64,000 bases of DNA, taken from assembly GCF_030403745.1 (NCBI RefSeq), contig NZ_JAQMWP010000027.1:48088-112087 (forward strand). Direction: 5' to 3'. Below, one piece after another: positions 15,064 through 23,325 of this stretch. Below the pieces are notes generated by a model. It did no database searches. It saw only the letters and a list, made by a program, of their open reading frames with translations, and had not been told where the DNA came from. Source of the stretch: Streptomyces sp. S.PB5 (GTDB lineage Bacteria > Actinomycetota > Actinomycetes > Streptomycetales > Streptomycetaceae). The translations under genes were made by a program, and so were the position numbers. Positions within the stretch are counted from its first letter, which is position 1, and each line of letters starts with the position of its first letter.

Positions 15064-18000
15064 ATGCAGATCCGGCTGACCGTCGTAGACCCGCTGGCCC
15101 CGCCCGCGGAGGCGGCCCCGGGCCGTGCCGCGAGCTGCGACGTGCTGGTCACAGCGCCCGCGGGGACCGCGCTCGCGGCGATAACCTCCGCGCTCGCCTC
15201 GGCGGTCTCCGGTGACGGCACACCCGCCTCGGGCACCGGCCAGCCCGTTCTGTACGCCGGCGCCGAGCGCCTCGACGCCCAGCGCTGCACCCTCGGCGAG
15301 CCCCCGCTGACCGACGGCGCCGTGCTGTCCCTGGGCTCCCCCACCGACCCCGAGCCGCACCCCGAGGTCGACGACGCCCCCACCCGCCTCGACGTGGTCG
15401 CGGGCCCCGACGCGGGCGGCGTCCACCTGCTGCACGGCGGCCGCATCGAGATCGGCCGCTCGGCCGACGCCGACGTCCCGCTCGACGACCCGGACGTCTC
15501 CCGCCTGCACTGCGCGGTCACGGTCGCCCCCGACGGCCGCGTCTCCGTGGCCGACCTCGACTCCACCAACGGCACGGTCCTCGACGGCACCCGGGTCGGC
15601 ACCCGCGCGGTCCGCTTCGCCCCGGGCGCCCTGCTCCGCATCGGCGAGTCGGCCCTGCGGCTGGCCCCGGCCGGCGGCCCGGGCGCGCGGCTGCGCACCA
15701 CGCCGGACGGCGAGGGACACGTACGCGTGACGGCGGAGCCCACCGAAGGACCGACGGCCACCTCCGGACCGTCCGGACCGTCCGGACCGTCCGGACCGTC
15801 CGGACCGACACGGCACGCATACGGCGACGCCGACCTGACCCCGGCCCCCGCCCCCGCCCCCGGGCAGGGCGGCACCGACCAGCCTGTCGTCCCCGGCCAG
15901 GGGCAGGCACCGCGGATCGAGAGCAGGGGGGCGCGGACGTACGACGCCCAGGGCGCGGTCTCCCGCCGCCGGGTGTCCGGGGTCGCCCGGGCCTCGGGGA
16001 CGGTTTCCGGGGTACCGGGCGCGGGCCCCGCCGGGGACGGCGGGGAGACCCATGGCGGCCGGCTCGGGGTGAACACGCCCGAGGGAGGTTTCGGCGACCC
16101 GGCGACCGCGGGCGGCCCCACCGCAGCGGGCGCGGCCGACGCGGCCTTCGCCGGCCGGGCGGGCGCAAGCGGGCATCCCGGTCCTGGCGGTATCCCGGCC
16201 CCCGGCCGCCTTCCCGGCGGTCCGGCGGTGCCCGGCGGAGCTTCCGGGACCGGCGGCGACCGCGCGGCGAACGGTGTCCCGAGCTCCGACGGACTTCACG
16301 ATCAGGCGAGGCGCCGCGGCCCCGCCGACTCCCGCGGCGCCACGGCACCCGGCAGGGGTTCCGGCATCGACGACACCAGAGCGCCGGGAGGGACGCCGGG
16401 AGCCTCGGTGGCCTCCGGCGGCCGTTCCGGCGGAGCTTCCGGGACCGGCGGCGATCGGACGGCGGACGGTGTCCCGGGCAACGGCGGACTTCACGATCCG
16501 GCGAGGCGCGGCGGCTCCGCCGACACCTCGACGCCCGGTGAGATGCCCGGCGCCGGAGACACCCGAGCACCTGGCGGCCCCGTAGGTTCCACCCCGGCCG
16601 ACGAGCACGCGCGTGCCACGGACGCCCCCACGGGCAGCCGCCGTAAGGGCACCCCCCTCCGCGGGACCGATGTCCCGCCCGGCGTGCGCAAGCGCGGCGG
16701 TCTCGGGGCGTGGGCACGGCGGCTGACCGGCGGCCGGAGCGAGCAGGGCACGGCGGCCGGGACCACGGCCCACGACGAAGAGGCACCGCACGCGACACCC
16801 GCACCCTCGGCCACCGCACCCCAGCAGCCCGAGACCTGGCCGGACCCGGCGGCGCTGCTCCTGACGGCGCTGGGCCCCGGGCCCCGTCTCTGGGAGCGCG
16901 AGCCGGACCACCCCGAGGCGCTCACCGTGCGGCTGGGCACGGCCGACCGGGCGGCGCCCGACGGTTCGGGTCTGCTGCCGGCGGTACCGGTGACCGCCGA
17001 TCTGCGTGAGGTGGGGGCGCTGGGGCTGGCCGGCCCGCGCACGCGGCTGGCCGGGCTGGCCCGCTCGGTGGTGGCCCAGCTCGCCGCGCTGCACTCCCCC
17101 GACACTCTCGAAATCGTTCTGATCAGCGCGGACCGTTCCCGCCCCGCAGCCGAGCGCGTCGCCGAATGGGCCTGGCTGGGCTGGCTCCCGCATCTGCGTC
17201 CGGGCCACGGCCAGGACTGCCGCCTCCTCCTCGCGTACGACAGGGAGCAGGCGACGGCACGTACGGAGGAGCTGCTGAGGCGCCTGGAGGAGACCTCGCA
17301 GGCGCCGGGCGCGGCCGGCCGGCCGGGGCGGTCGACGCCGGGACCGAGCGGCACGCGCGCGACACAGGATCCGCCGAGCGGGCCGGGGCGGACCCCGCAG
17401 GAACAGCTCCGGGGCGAGGGCCCCGGCACCGCCGGTGACACGGGCAGCGGCCACGGCCAGGTGCAGGGCGCCCTCCCGGACGGCCGGAGCGGCGTCCGGG
17501 GTGCGGCCCGCCGGCCCTCCTGGGCCCAGGCCGACGACACCGACGGGACCGACCGGACGGCCGGCTTCGAAGGGCCGTACACCGTCCTCCTCGTGGACGG
17601 TGACCCCGGTGGCGCCGATGTGCGGGAGGCGGTGGCCCGGCTGGCGTCGGAAGGGCCCCGGGCCGGGATGCACGTGGTGTGTCTCGCCGAGACGGCACCG
17701 GCCTCGCCCGCGTCCCCGGTGACGGAGACGTACGAGGCGGCGTGCGTGGCGTCCCCGGTGTTCCGGGAGTGCGGTGCGGTCGCGCTGCTCAGCGGGGACG
17801 TGGCGACGGCGCTGCGGCTGATGCGGGTGGCGCGGGGCGGAACCCTCGGCTCCGACGTCAACACCCTTGCCCCCGGCGGGGGTTCCGGCTCCGGCGACCC
17901 CTGGTCCGCCGATCACACGACCAGCGACCACAGGACCGCTGACCCCAGGACCACCGAACGCCGTTCCGCCGACCCCCACCACACTGACCCCCGCCGCACC

Positions 18001-19371
18001 GACCACCGTCCCGCCGATCACCACCCCACCGATCACCGTCCCATCGACCACCGCCCCTCCGGCGAGGTCCCCACCCACCACCCCGCCTCCCGCTCCCACC
18101 CCACCGGCCCCGTGGGACACGGCACCATCGCCGCCGTCGACGCCGTCTCCCCCGCCTGGGCGGAGCGGTTCGCCCGGGCGCTGGCACCGCTGCGTACGGA
18201 CGGCGCCGGCGGTGAGCGGCACGCGCGCGTGTCGGCGCCGTTGCCCCAGATGGCGCGGTTGCTGGACGAGTTGGGGCTGGCGCGGGCCACCCCGGCGTCG
18301 CTGATGGCGCGTTGGGCGGACGCGGCGGACGACACGGAAGCCCTCGGCGGACGGGCGTGGGCCGTGCTCGGTGCCGGACCGCGCGGTCCGGTGAGTGCGG
18401 ACCTCGTGGCCGACGGCCCGCATCTGCTGATCGAGGGCCCGGCGGGCAGCGGCCGTACGGAGCTGCTGCGGGCGGTCGTCGCGTCGCTGGCCGCCGCCGA
18501 GCGCCCCGACCGGCTGAGCATCGTGCTGATGGACGGCCGGGACAGTGTGGGCACGGGCGGCGGCGGGCACGGCGAGGGGCTGCGGGTCTGTACGGACGTA
18601 CCGCATGTGACCACGCATCTCGCTGCCAACGACCCCGTGCGGATGCGGGAGTTCGCGCAGTCGCTGAGCGCCGAGCTGAAGCGGCGGGCCGAGCTGCTGG
18701 GCCGGTCGGACTTCGCCGAGTGGCACACCGGGCGTGAGCTGTCGGGCCGTATGGTCGCGCAGCGGGGCGCTTCCGCGAACGGGGATCTGGACTCCCCGGC
18801 CAGCTCCACCATGCGGCTGCGCCCGGGGGCGGCCCGCCGGCAGACGGACTCGGCGCCCCCGTTGCCCCGGCTGGTCGTGGTCGTCGACGACCTGGACGCG
18901 CTGGTCTCCCCCGCGCTGGGGTCCCCGGGCCGCCCCTCGGCCGGTTCGGTGGTGCGGGCGCTGGAGGGCGTGGCCCGGGAGGGCGAGCGGCTCGGCGTGC
19001 ACCTCGTCGCCGCGGCGGCCTCCGGCGGCCGTACGGCGGAGTCGGAGGCGGCACGGCGGGCGGCGCTGCGGGTCACGCTGGAGGCGGTGGCGGCGGGACC
19101 GGACGAGCCGGCGCCCGGGCGCGGGCGGTTGACCTGGGCGGACGGTCGTACGGCCCCGTTCCAGGGCGGGCGCGTGACGGGACGTATCCCACGCACGGCG
19201 ACCCTGCGGCCGACGGTGGTCCCCCTGGACTGGCAGCGCATGGGCGACCCGCCGACCCGGCGCCCGGTGCGGGAGTTGGGGAACGGGCCGACGGACCTGG
19301 CGTTGCTGGCGAGCGCGTTGGAGCGGGCGGCGCGGGAGGTGGCGGCCACAGAGGTCCCGTCGCTTCTCTAG
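15064..19371 (+). CDS. FHA domain / EssC-EccC-like FtsK-family protein with altered Walker A
   Basis: This 1,435-residue protein runs from the chosen ATG (MQIRLTVVDPLAP); the open frame upstream is low in plausible protein sequence. Residues 1-100 look like a small beta-grasp-type domain, followed by an FHA phosphothreonine-binding domain (about 103-205; IEIGRS, SRLHC, DSTNGTVLDG). A disordered Gly/Ser/Pro-rich stretch reaches residue 590. Residues 600-745 resemble the first ATPase-like domain of EccC/EssC secretion motors (VTADLREVGALGLAGP, VVAQLAALHSPDTLEIVLI) without a P-loop. After a His/Asp/Thr-rich linker (949-1020) comes an FtsK-like ATPase domain. Its Walker A is GPAGSGRT (1125-1132) with Arg in place of the invariant Lys, and its Walker B is VVVVDDLD (about 1271-1278). 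No ESX partner genes are nearby. It is divergent from two Ser/Thr kinases, its probable regulators. Confidence 0.85.
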   Translation: MQIRLTVVDPLAPPAEAAPGRAASCDVLVTAPAGTALAAITSALASAVSGDGTPASGTGQPVLYAGAERLDAQRCTLGEPPLTDGAVLSLGSPTDPEPHPEVDDAPTRLDVVAGPDAGGVHLLHGGRIEIGRSADADVPLDDPDVSRLHCAVTVAPDGRVSVADLDSTNGTVLDGTRVGTRAVRFAPGALLRIGESALRLAPAGGPGARLRTTPDGEGHVRVTAEPTEGPTATSGPSGPSGPSGPSGPTRHAYGDADLTPAPAPAPGQGGTDQPVVPGQGQAPRIESRGARTYDAQGAVSRRRVSGVARASGTVSGVPGAGPAGDGGETHGGRLGVNTPEGGFGDPATAGGPTAAGAADAAFAGRAGASGHPGPGGIPAPGRLPGGPAVPGGASGTGGDRAANGVPSSDGLHDQARRRGPADSRGATAPGRGSGIDDTRAPGGTPGASVASGGRSGGASGTGGDRTADGVPGNGGLHDPARRGGSADTSTPGEMPGAGDTRAPGGPVGSTPADEHARATDAPTGSRRKGTPLRGTDVPPGVRKRGGLGAWARRLTGGRSEQGTAAGTTAHDEEAPHATPAPSATAPQQPETWPDPAALLLTALGPGPRLWEREPDHPEALTVRLGTADRAAPDGSGLLPAVPVTADLREVGALGLAGPRTRLAGLARSVVAQLAALHSPDTLEIVLISADRSRPAAERVAEWAWLGWLPHLRPGHGQDCRLLLAYDREQATARTEELLRRLEETSQAPGAAGRPGRSTPGPSGTRATQDPPSGPGRTPQEQLRGEGPGTAGDTGSGHGQVQGALPDGRSGVRGAARRPSWAQADDTDGTDRTAGFEGPYTVLLVDGDPGGADVREAVARLASEGPRAGMHVVCLAETAPASPASPVTETYEAACVASPVFRECGAVALLSGDVATALRLMRVARGGTLGSDVNTLAPGGGSGSGDPWSADHTTSDHRTADPRTTERRSADPHHTDPRRTDHRPADHHPTDHRPIDHRPSGEVPTHHPASRSHPTGPVGHGTIAAVDAVSPAWAERFARALAPLRTDGAGGERHARVSAPLPQMARLLDELGLARATPASLMARWADAADDTEALGGRAWAVLGAGPRGPVSADLVADGPHLLIEGPAGSGRTELLRAVVASLAAAERPDRLSIVLMDGRDSVGTGGGGHGEGLRVCTDVPHVTTHLAANDPVRMREFAQSLSAELKRRAELLGRSDFAEWHTGRELSGRMVAQRGASANGDLDSPASSTMRLRPGAARRQTDSAPPLPRLVVVVDDLDALVSPALGSPGRPSAGSVVRALEGVAREGERLGVHLVAAAASGGRTAESEAARRAALRVTLEAVAAGPDEPAPGRGRLTWADGRTAPFQGGRVTGRIPRTATLRPTVVPLDWQRMGDPPTRRPVRELGNGPTDLALLASALERAAREVAATEVPSLL
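15763..15807 (+). repeat. Five tandem copies of a 9-bp repeat inside the FHA gene
   Basis: TCCGGACCG is repeated five times without interruption and encodes Ser-Gly-Pro units in the disordered linker after the FHA domain. Whole-unit changes would keep the frame, so copy number may vary among strains. Confidence 0.9.
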
Positions 19372-19568
19372 TTCCGGTCCGGTCCCGACTCTCGTTCCGG
19401 TCGAGTTCCGCTCTGCAAACTCCGTTCAACGCCTGTGTCCCGTTACGACGAGACAACGATCGGCCGGTTGACAGCGCGTGCGGTCTTGCCGACCCCTGGC
19501 CCCCGGCGTAGACCAGAGCCCACGGGACAGCGCTCTACGTTCGACGAGGAACGAAGAACGGGGCAGTG

Positions 19569-20939
19569 ATGCGCAGCACGAGCAGCACATACCGGACACG
19601 GATGGCCACCGCGGCGGCCGCCCTCCTCGCGGGAGCCCTCACGCTCACCGCGTGCGGGGGCGATGACGACGACGGGGGCGGGGGCGGTGGCGGCACGGAG
19701 AGCGGCGGCACCTCCGTGACGCTCCCCAAGCTCGACGGCCAGACGCTGGAGGTCGCCGCCGTCTGGACCGGAGCCGAACAGAAGAACTTCACCAAGGTCC
19801 TGGACGAGTTCACCGAACGCACCGGCGCGAAGGTCAAGTTCGTGCCGACCGGCAACAACACCTCCACCTTCCTCGCCGCCAAGATCGGTGGCGGCCAGCC
19901 CCCGGACGTGGCGTTCCTGCCTCAGGTCGGCGTGCTCCACCAGTTCGCGGAGAAGAACTGGCTCAAACCCCTCGGCGCGGAGGCCAAGGCGCAGGTGGAC
20001 AAGAACTTCTCCCAGGGCTGGCGTGACCTCGGAGCGGTCGACGGACAGCAGTACGGCGTCTACGCCAAGGCCGCCAACAAGTCCCTGATCTGGTACAACA
20101 CCGCGGCGTTCGACGCTGCCGGGATCACGGAGCCGCCGAAGACGTGGAAGGAGTTCATCTCCACCGCGCAGACGCTGTCCGACGCCGGCTCGCCCGCCGT
20201 GTCGATCGGCGGCGCCGACGGCTGGACGCTCACCGACTGGTTCGAGAACGTCTATCTGTCCCAGGCCGGCCCGGAGAAGTACGACCAGCTGGCCGAGCAC
20301 AAGATCAAGTGGACGGACCCGTCCGTGAAGCAGGCCCTGACCACGCTCGCCGAGCTGTGGGGCAAGGACGAGCTGCTCGCGGGCGGCCGCAAGGGCGCGC
20401 TGGACACGGAGTACCCGAAGTCGGTCACCCAGACCTTCTCCGGTGACACCCCGGCCGCGATGGTCTTCGAGGGCGACTTCGTCACCGCGGAGATCAACGC
20501 CGGCACCAAGGCGAAGGTGGGTACGGACGCCAAGGTCTTCCCGTTCCCGGCGGTCGGCTCCGACTCCCCCGTGGTCAGCGGTGGTGACGTGGCCGTGGCA
20601 CTGAAGGACGGTCAGGGCGCGCAGGCGCTGCTCACCTTCCTCGCCTCGACCGACGCGGCCGAGATCTGGGCGGCGCAGGGCGGCTTCCTCTCCCCGAACA
20701 AGGAGATGGACCAGTCGAAGTACAAGGACGACGTGACCGGGCAGATCGCCAAGGCGCTCATCGACGCCGGAGACGACTTCCGGTTCGACATGTCCGACCA
20801 GGCACCCGCGGCGTTCGGCGGTACGCAGGGCGCCGGTGAGTGGAAGGACCTCCAGGACTTCCTCGCCGACCCGAGCGATGTCGCGGGCGCGCAGCAGCAG
20901 TTGGAGAGCAACGCCGCCAAGGCCTACGGGGCCGGCTGA
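19569..20939 (+). CDS. Carbohydrate ABC transporter substrate-binding lipoprotein
   Basis: The 456-residue extracytoplasmic binding protein belongs to the family 1 sugar-binding type. The signal peptide ends in the lipobox LTAC with acylated Cys29, followed by a Gly/Asp-rich tether. The mature part shows the family pattern: FTERTGAKVKFVPTG, AKIGGGQPPDVAFLPQ, LIWYNTAAFDAAGI-EPPKTWKEF and AAMVFEGDF. A GTG one codon upstream is an alternative start; the ATG has GGGG at a proper distance. The permease gene begins 5 bp after its stop. The ATPase is not encoded here and is probably a shared MsiK-type protein from elsewhere, as is common in Streptomyces. Confidence 0.94.
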   Translation: MRSTSSTYRTRMATAAAALLAGALTLTACGGDDDDGGGGGGGTESGGTSVTLPKLDGQTLEVAAVWTGAEQKNFTKVLDEFTERTGAKVKFVPTGNNTSTFLAAKIGGGQPPDVAFLPQVGVLHQFAEKNWLKPLGAEAKAQVDKNFSQGWRDLGAVDGQQYGVYAKAANKSLIWYNTAAFDAAGITEPPKTWKEFISTAQTLSDAGSPAVSIGGADGWTLTDWFENVYLSQAGPEKYDQLAEHKIKWTDPSVKQALTTLAELWGKDELLAGGRKGALDTEYPKSVTQTFSGDTPAAMVFEGDFVTAEINAGTKAKVGTDAKVFPFPAVGSDSPVVSGGDVAVALKDGQGAQALLTFLASTDAAEIWAAQGGFLSPNKEMDQSKYKDDVTGQIAKALIDAGDDFRFDMSDQAPAAFGGTQGAGEWKDLQDFLADPSDVAGAQQQLESNAAKAYGAG

Positions 20940-20944
20940 CGCCG

Positions 20945-22297
20945 ATGGCCTCCGTGGCGAACTCGGCGGAGGGCGCCGGCGCACTGCCGACGCCCTCCGC
21001 GTCACCGCGCAAGAGCGTGACGAAGACCAGACTGTGGGTGGCGGTGCTGTTCCTGCTGCCCGCGCTGGTCCTGCTCGGCGCGCTCGTGGTCTACCCGATC
21101 GGGTACTCGGTCTGGCGAAGCCTCTACGACGCCGGCGGCTCGAACTTCGTCGGCCTGGACAACTACGGCGACATCTTCAGCAACGACGCCACTCTGACCG
21201 CGGTGAAGAACACCGCGATCTGGGTCGCGGTCGCCCCCGCGGTGGTCACCGCGCTCGGTCTGATCTTCGCGGTGCTGACCGAACGGGTGCGCTGGGGCAC
21301 GGCGTTCAAGCTGATCGTCTTCATGCCGATGGCGATCTCCATGCTGGCCGCGGGCATCATCTTCCGGCTGGTGTACGCGGCGGACCCGGACCAGGGGGTG
21401 GCCAACGCGGTGGTGACGAGCGTGCACGACACGTTCGTCGACTCCTCGGTCTATCCGAAGGCCCGGCCGAACGCGTCGGTGAGCGATCTGAAGGCCTCGG
21501 GTGGCGGATCGTTCACGTCGACCGGCACGGTACGGGCGGGCACCCCCGCCCTCCTCCCGCTCGTCGGCATCGCGCCCAACAAGCTCCCCGGCACCCCCGA
21601 GGACGCCAAGGCGGCGACCGGCGACGGCGTCACCGGCGCCGTCTGGCTGGACTTCAAGCTGGGCGGCGGCGGCACGAAGGGGCAGATCGACCCCGGTGAG
21701 AAGGCCCTGGAGGGCGTGAAGATCGAGGCTGTGAAGGACGGCAAGGTGGTCGCCTCGACGAAGAGCGGCGCCGACGGCACCTTCAATCTGCCCGGCGAGG
21801 CCGACGGGGCCCAACTGCGGCTGCCCGGCTCGAACTTCGCGGCGCCCTACAACGGCATCGAGTGGCTCGGCCCGACGCTCGTCACCCCGGCGATCATCGG
21901 CGCGTACGTGTGGATGTGGGCGGGGTTCGCGATGATCCTGATCGCGGCCGGGCTCGCGGGGGTCGACCGGAATCTGCTGGAGGCGGCCCGGGTCGACGGG
22001 GCCAACGAGTGGCAGGTGTTCAGAAAGGTCACGGTGCCGATGCTGGCGCCGGTCCTGGTCGTCGTCCTGGTCACCCTGATGATCAACGTGATGAAGATCT
22101 TCGACCTGGTCTACATCATCGCCCCGCAGCCCACCCAGGACGACGCCAATGTGCTGGCGCTGCAGCTGTTCCAGTCGTCGTTCGGCGGCGGCGCCAGCTA
22201 CGGCATCGGCAGTGCGATCGGCGTCATCCTGCTGCTGCTCGTCGTACCGGTGATGTGGGTGAACCTGCGTCGGCTGCGGAAGGAGCGTGAGCGGTGA
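20945..22297 (+). CDS. Sugar ABC transporter permease with inserted Cna-B/SdrD-like domain
   Basis: The 450-residue membrane protein is about 150 residues longer than the usual MalF/UgpA-type permease. Helices at about 29-52 and 90-150 are followed by a soluble insert at about 153-302. The insert contains VTGAVWLDFKLGGG, DPGEKALEGVKIEAV and STKSGADGTFNLPG. This is the pattern of Cna-B / SdrD-B / carboxypeptidase-regulatory beta-sandwiches usually seen in surface proteins. The remaining helices and the EAA loop (EAARVDGANEWQVF) that contacts the ATPase are intact. The insert falls in an extracytoplasmic loop, next to the lipoprotein docking side. Translation is coupled to the second permease by a GTGA overlap. 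Confidence 0.92.
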   Translation: MASVANSAEGAGALPTPSASPRKSVTKTRLWVAVLFLLPALVLLGALVVYPIGYSVWRSLYDAGGSNFVGLDNYGDIFSNDATLTAVKNTAIWVAVAPAVVTALGLIFAVLTERVRWGTAFKLIVFMPMAISMLAAGIIFRLVYAADPDQGVANAVVTSVHDTFVDSSVYPKARPNASVSDLKASGGGSFTSTGTVRAGTPALLPLVGIAPNKLPGTPEDAKAATGDGVTGAVWLDFKLGGGGTKGQIDPGEKALEGVKIEAVKDGKVVASTKSGADGTFNLPGEADGAQLRLPGSNFAAPYNGIEWLGPTLVTPAIIGAYVWMWAGFAMILIAAGLAGVDRNLLEAARVDGANEWQVFRKVTVPMLAPVLVVVLVTLMINVMKIFDLVYIIAPQPTQDDANVLALQLFQSSFGGGASYGIGSAIGVILLLLVVPVMWVNLRRLRKERER

Positions 22298-23175
22298 CCA
22301 GTCTCGACACGACCGTGCGTGCCAAGCGCTCGCTGGCCGCCCGGGTGGCGAGCGGGGCGGCCGGCGGGGTGATGCGGGTCTTCCTGATCGTCGTCGCGCT
22401 GATCTGGCTGGTGCCGACGTTCGGTCTGCTGGTCTCCTCGTTCCGCGAGCCGACCGACATCGCCACCTCCGGCTGGTGGAAGGTGTTCACCGCGCCGGGC
22501 CAGCTGACCGCGAACACCTACGAGACGATCCTGAAGAACGACGCGATCACCGACTCGCTGTTCAACACGATCTGGATCACGGTCCCTTCGACCCTGCTGG
22601 TGGTGATCATCGGCGCGATGGCGGGCTACGCGTTCGCGTGGATGGACTTCAAGGGCCGGGACTGGTGGTTCATGGTCGTGGTGGGGCTGCTCGTGGTGCC
22701 GGTGCAGATCGCGCTGATCCCGCTGACCGTGCTCTTCGGCGACATCGGGATCTTCGGTGACATCATCGCCGCCGTCCTCTTCCATGTCGCCTTCGGTCTG
22801 CCGTTCGCGATCTTCCTGTTGCGCAACTTCTTCGCGGAGATCCCCCGTGAGCTCCTGGAGGCGGCGCGGCTGGACGGGGCGGGCGAGGCCCGGCTGTTCG
22901 CGACGGTGGTCATGCCGCTGGCGGCCCCCGCGCTGGCCTCGCTGGGCATCTTCCAGTTCCTGTGGGTGTGGAACGACATGCTGGTCGCGCTGGTCTTCAC
23001 CAACGCCGACTCGCAGCCGCTGACGGTCGCCCTGCAGCAGCAGGTACGGCAGTTCGGCAGCAACATCGACATCCTGGCGACCGGCGCCTTCATCTCGATG
23101 GTGATTCCGCTGGTCGTGTTCTTCGCGTTCCAGCGGCAGTTCGTGTCCGGAGTGATGGCGGGCGCGGTCAAGTAG
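22294..23175 (+). CDS. Sugar ABC transporter permease (MalG/UgpE type)
   Basis: This 293-residue second permease of the importer starts at a GTG overlapping the stop of the first permease (GTGA). It has six predicted helices, the binding-protein-dependent transport core and the EAA loop EAARLDGAGEARLFATVV. The C-terminus (AFQRQFVSGVMAGAVK) is typical of the family. It is the last gene of the operon and is followed by a perfect hairpin terminator. Confidence 0.95.
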   Translation: MTSLDTTVRAKRSLAARVASGAAGGVMRVFLIVVALIWLVPTFGLLVSSFREPTDIATSGWWKVFTAPGQLTANTYETILKNDAITDSLFNTIWITVPSTLLVVIIGAMAGYAFAWMDFKGRDWWFMVVVGLLVVPVQIALIPLTVLFGDIGIFGDIIAAVLFHVAFGLPFAIFLLRNFFAEIPRELLEAARLDGAGEARLFATVVMPLAAPALASLGIFQFLWVWNDMLVALVFTNADSQPLTVALQQQVRQFGSNIDILATGAFISMVIPLVVFFAFQRQFVSGVMAGAVK

Positions 23176-23193
23176 CCAGTGCGACGGGGAAGT

Positions 23194-23226
23194 CGAGGGG
23201 GCGGACCACACCGGTCCGCCCCCTCG
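23194..23226 (+). terminator. Terminator of the sugar ABC operon
   Basis: A perfect 14-bp stem CGAGGGGGCGGACC/GGTCCGCCCCCTCG with a five-base loop lies 18 bp after the last permease gene. Confidence 0.85.
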
Positions 23227-23325
23227 CTCTCGCCGTGCATCCCCCGTATGCCGCAACCGACGTAACCAAGTCGCACCACCGGCAGTTCCCGGGCCGATAC
23301 GCCCGCGCCGACTCTTGGATGTGCC

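Noticed and set aside
14896..19002. 1,368-codon open frame on the minus strand opposite the FHA gene
   Set aside because: The composition is Arg/Gly/Ala-rich with no motif; the plus strand encodes clear FHA and FtsK-like domains.
15064..19371. FHA/EssC-like gene as part of a type VII (ESX) secretion cluster
   Set aside because: No WXG100 protein, EccB/D/E or mycosin gene is visible in the window, and the P-loop lysine is replaced.
19527..19536. ACAGCGCTCT as a LacI-type operator before the sugar ABC operon
   Set aside because: Only the AGCGCT core is symmetric; no LacI-type gene is adjacent and such hexamers are common at this G+C.
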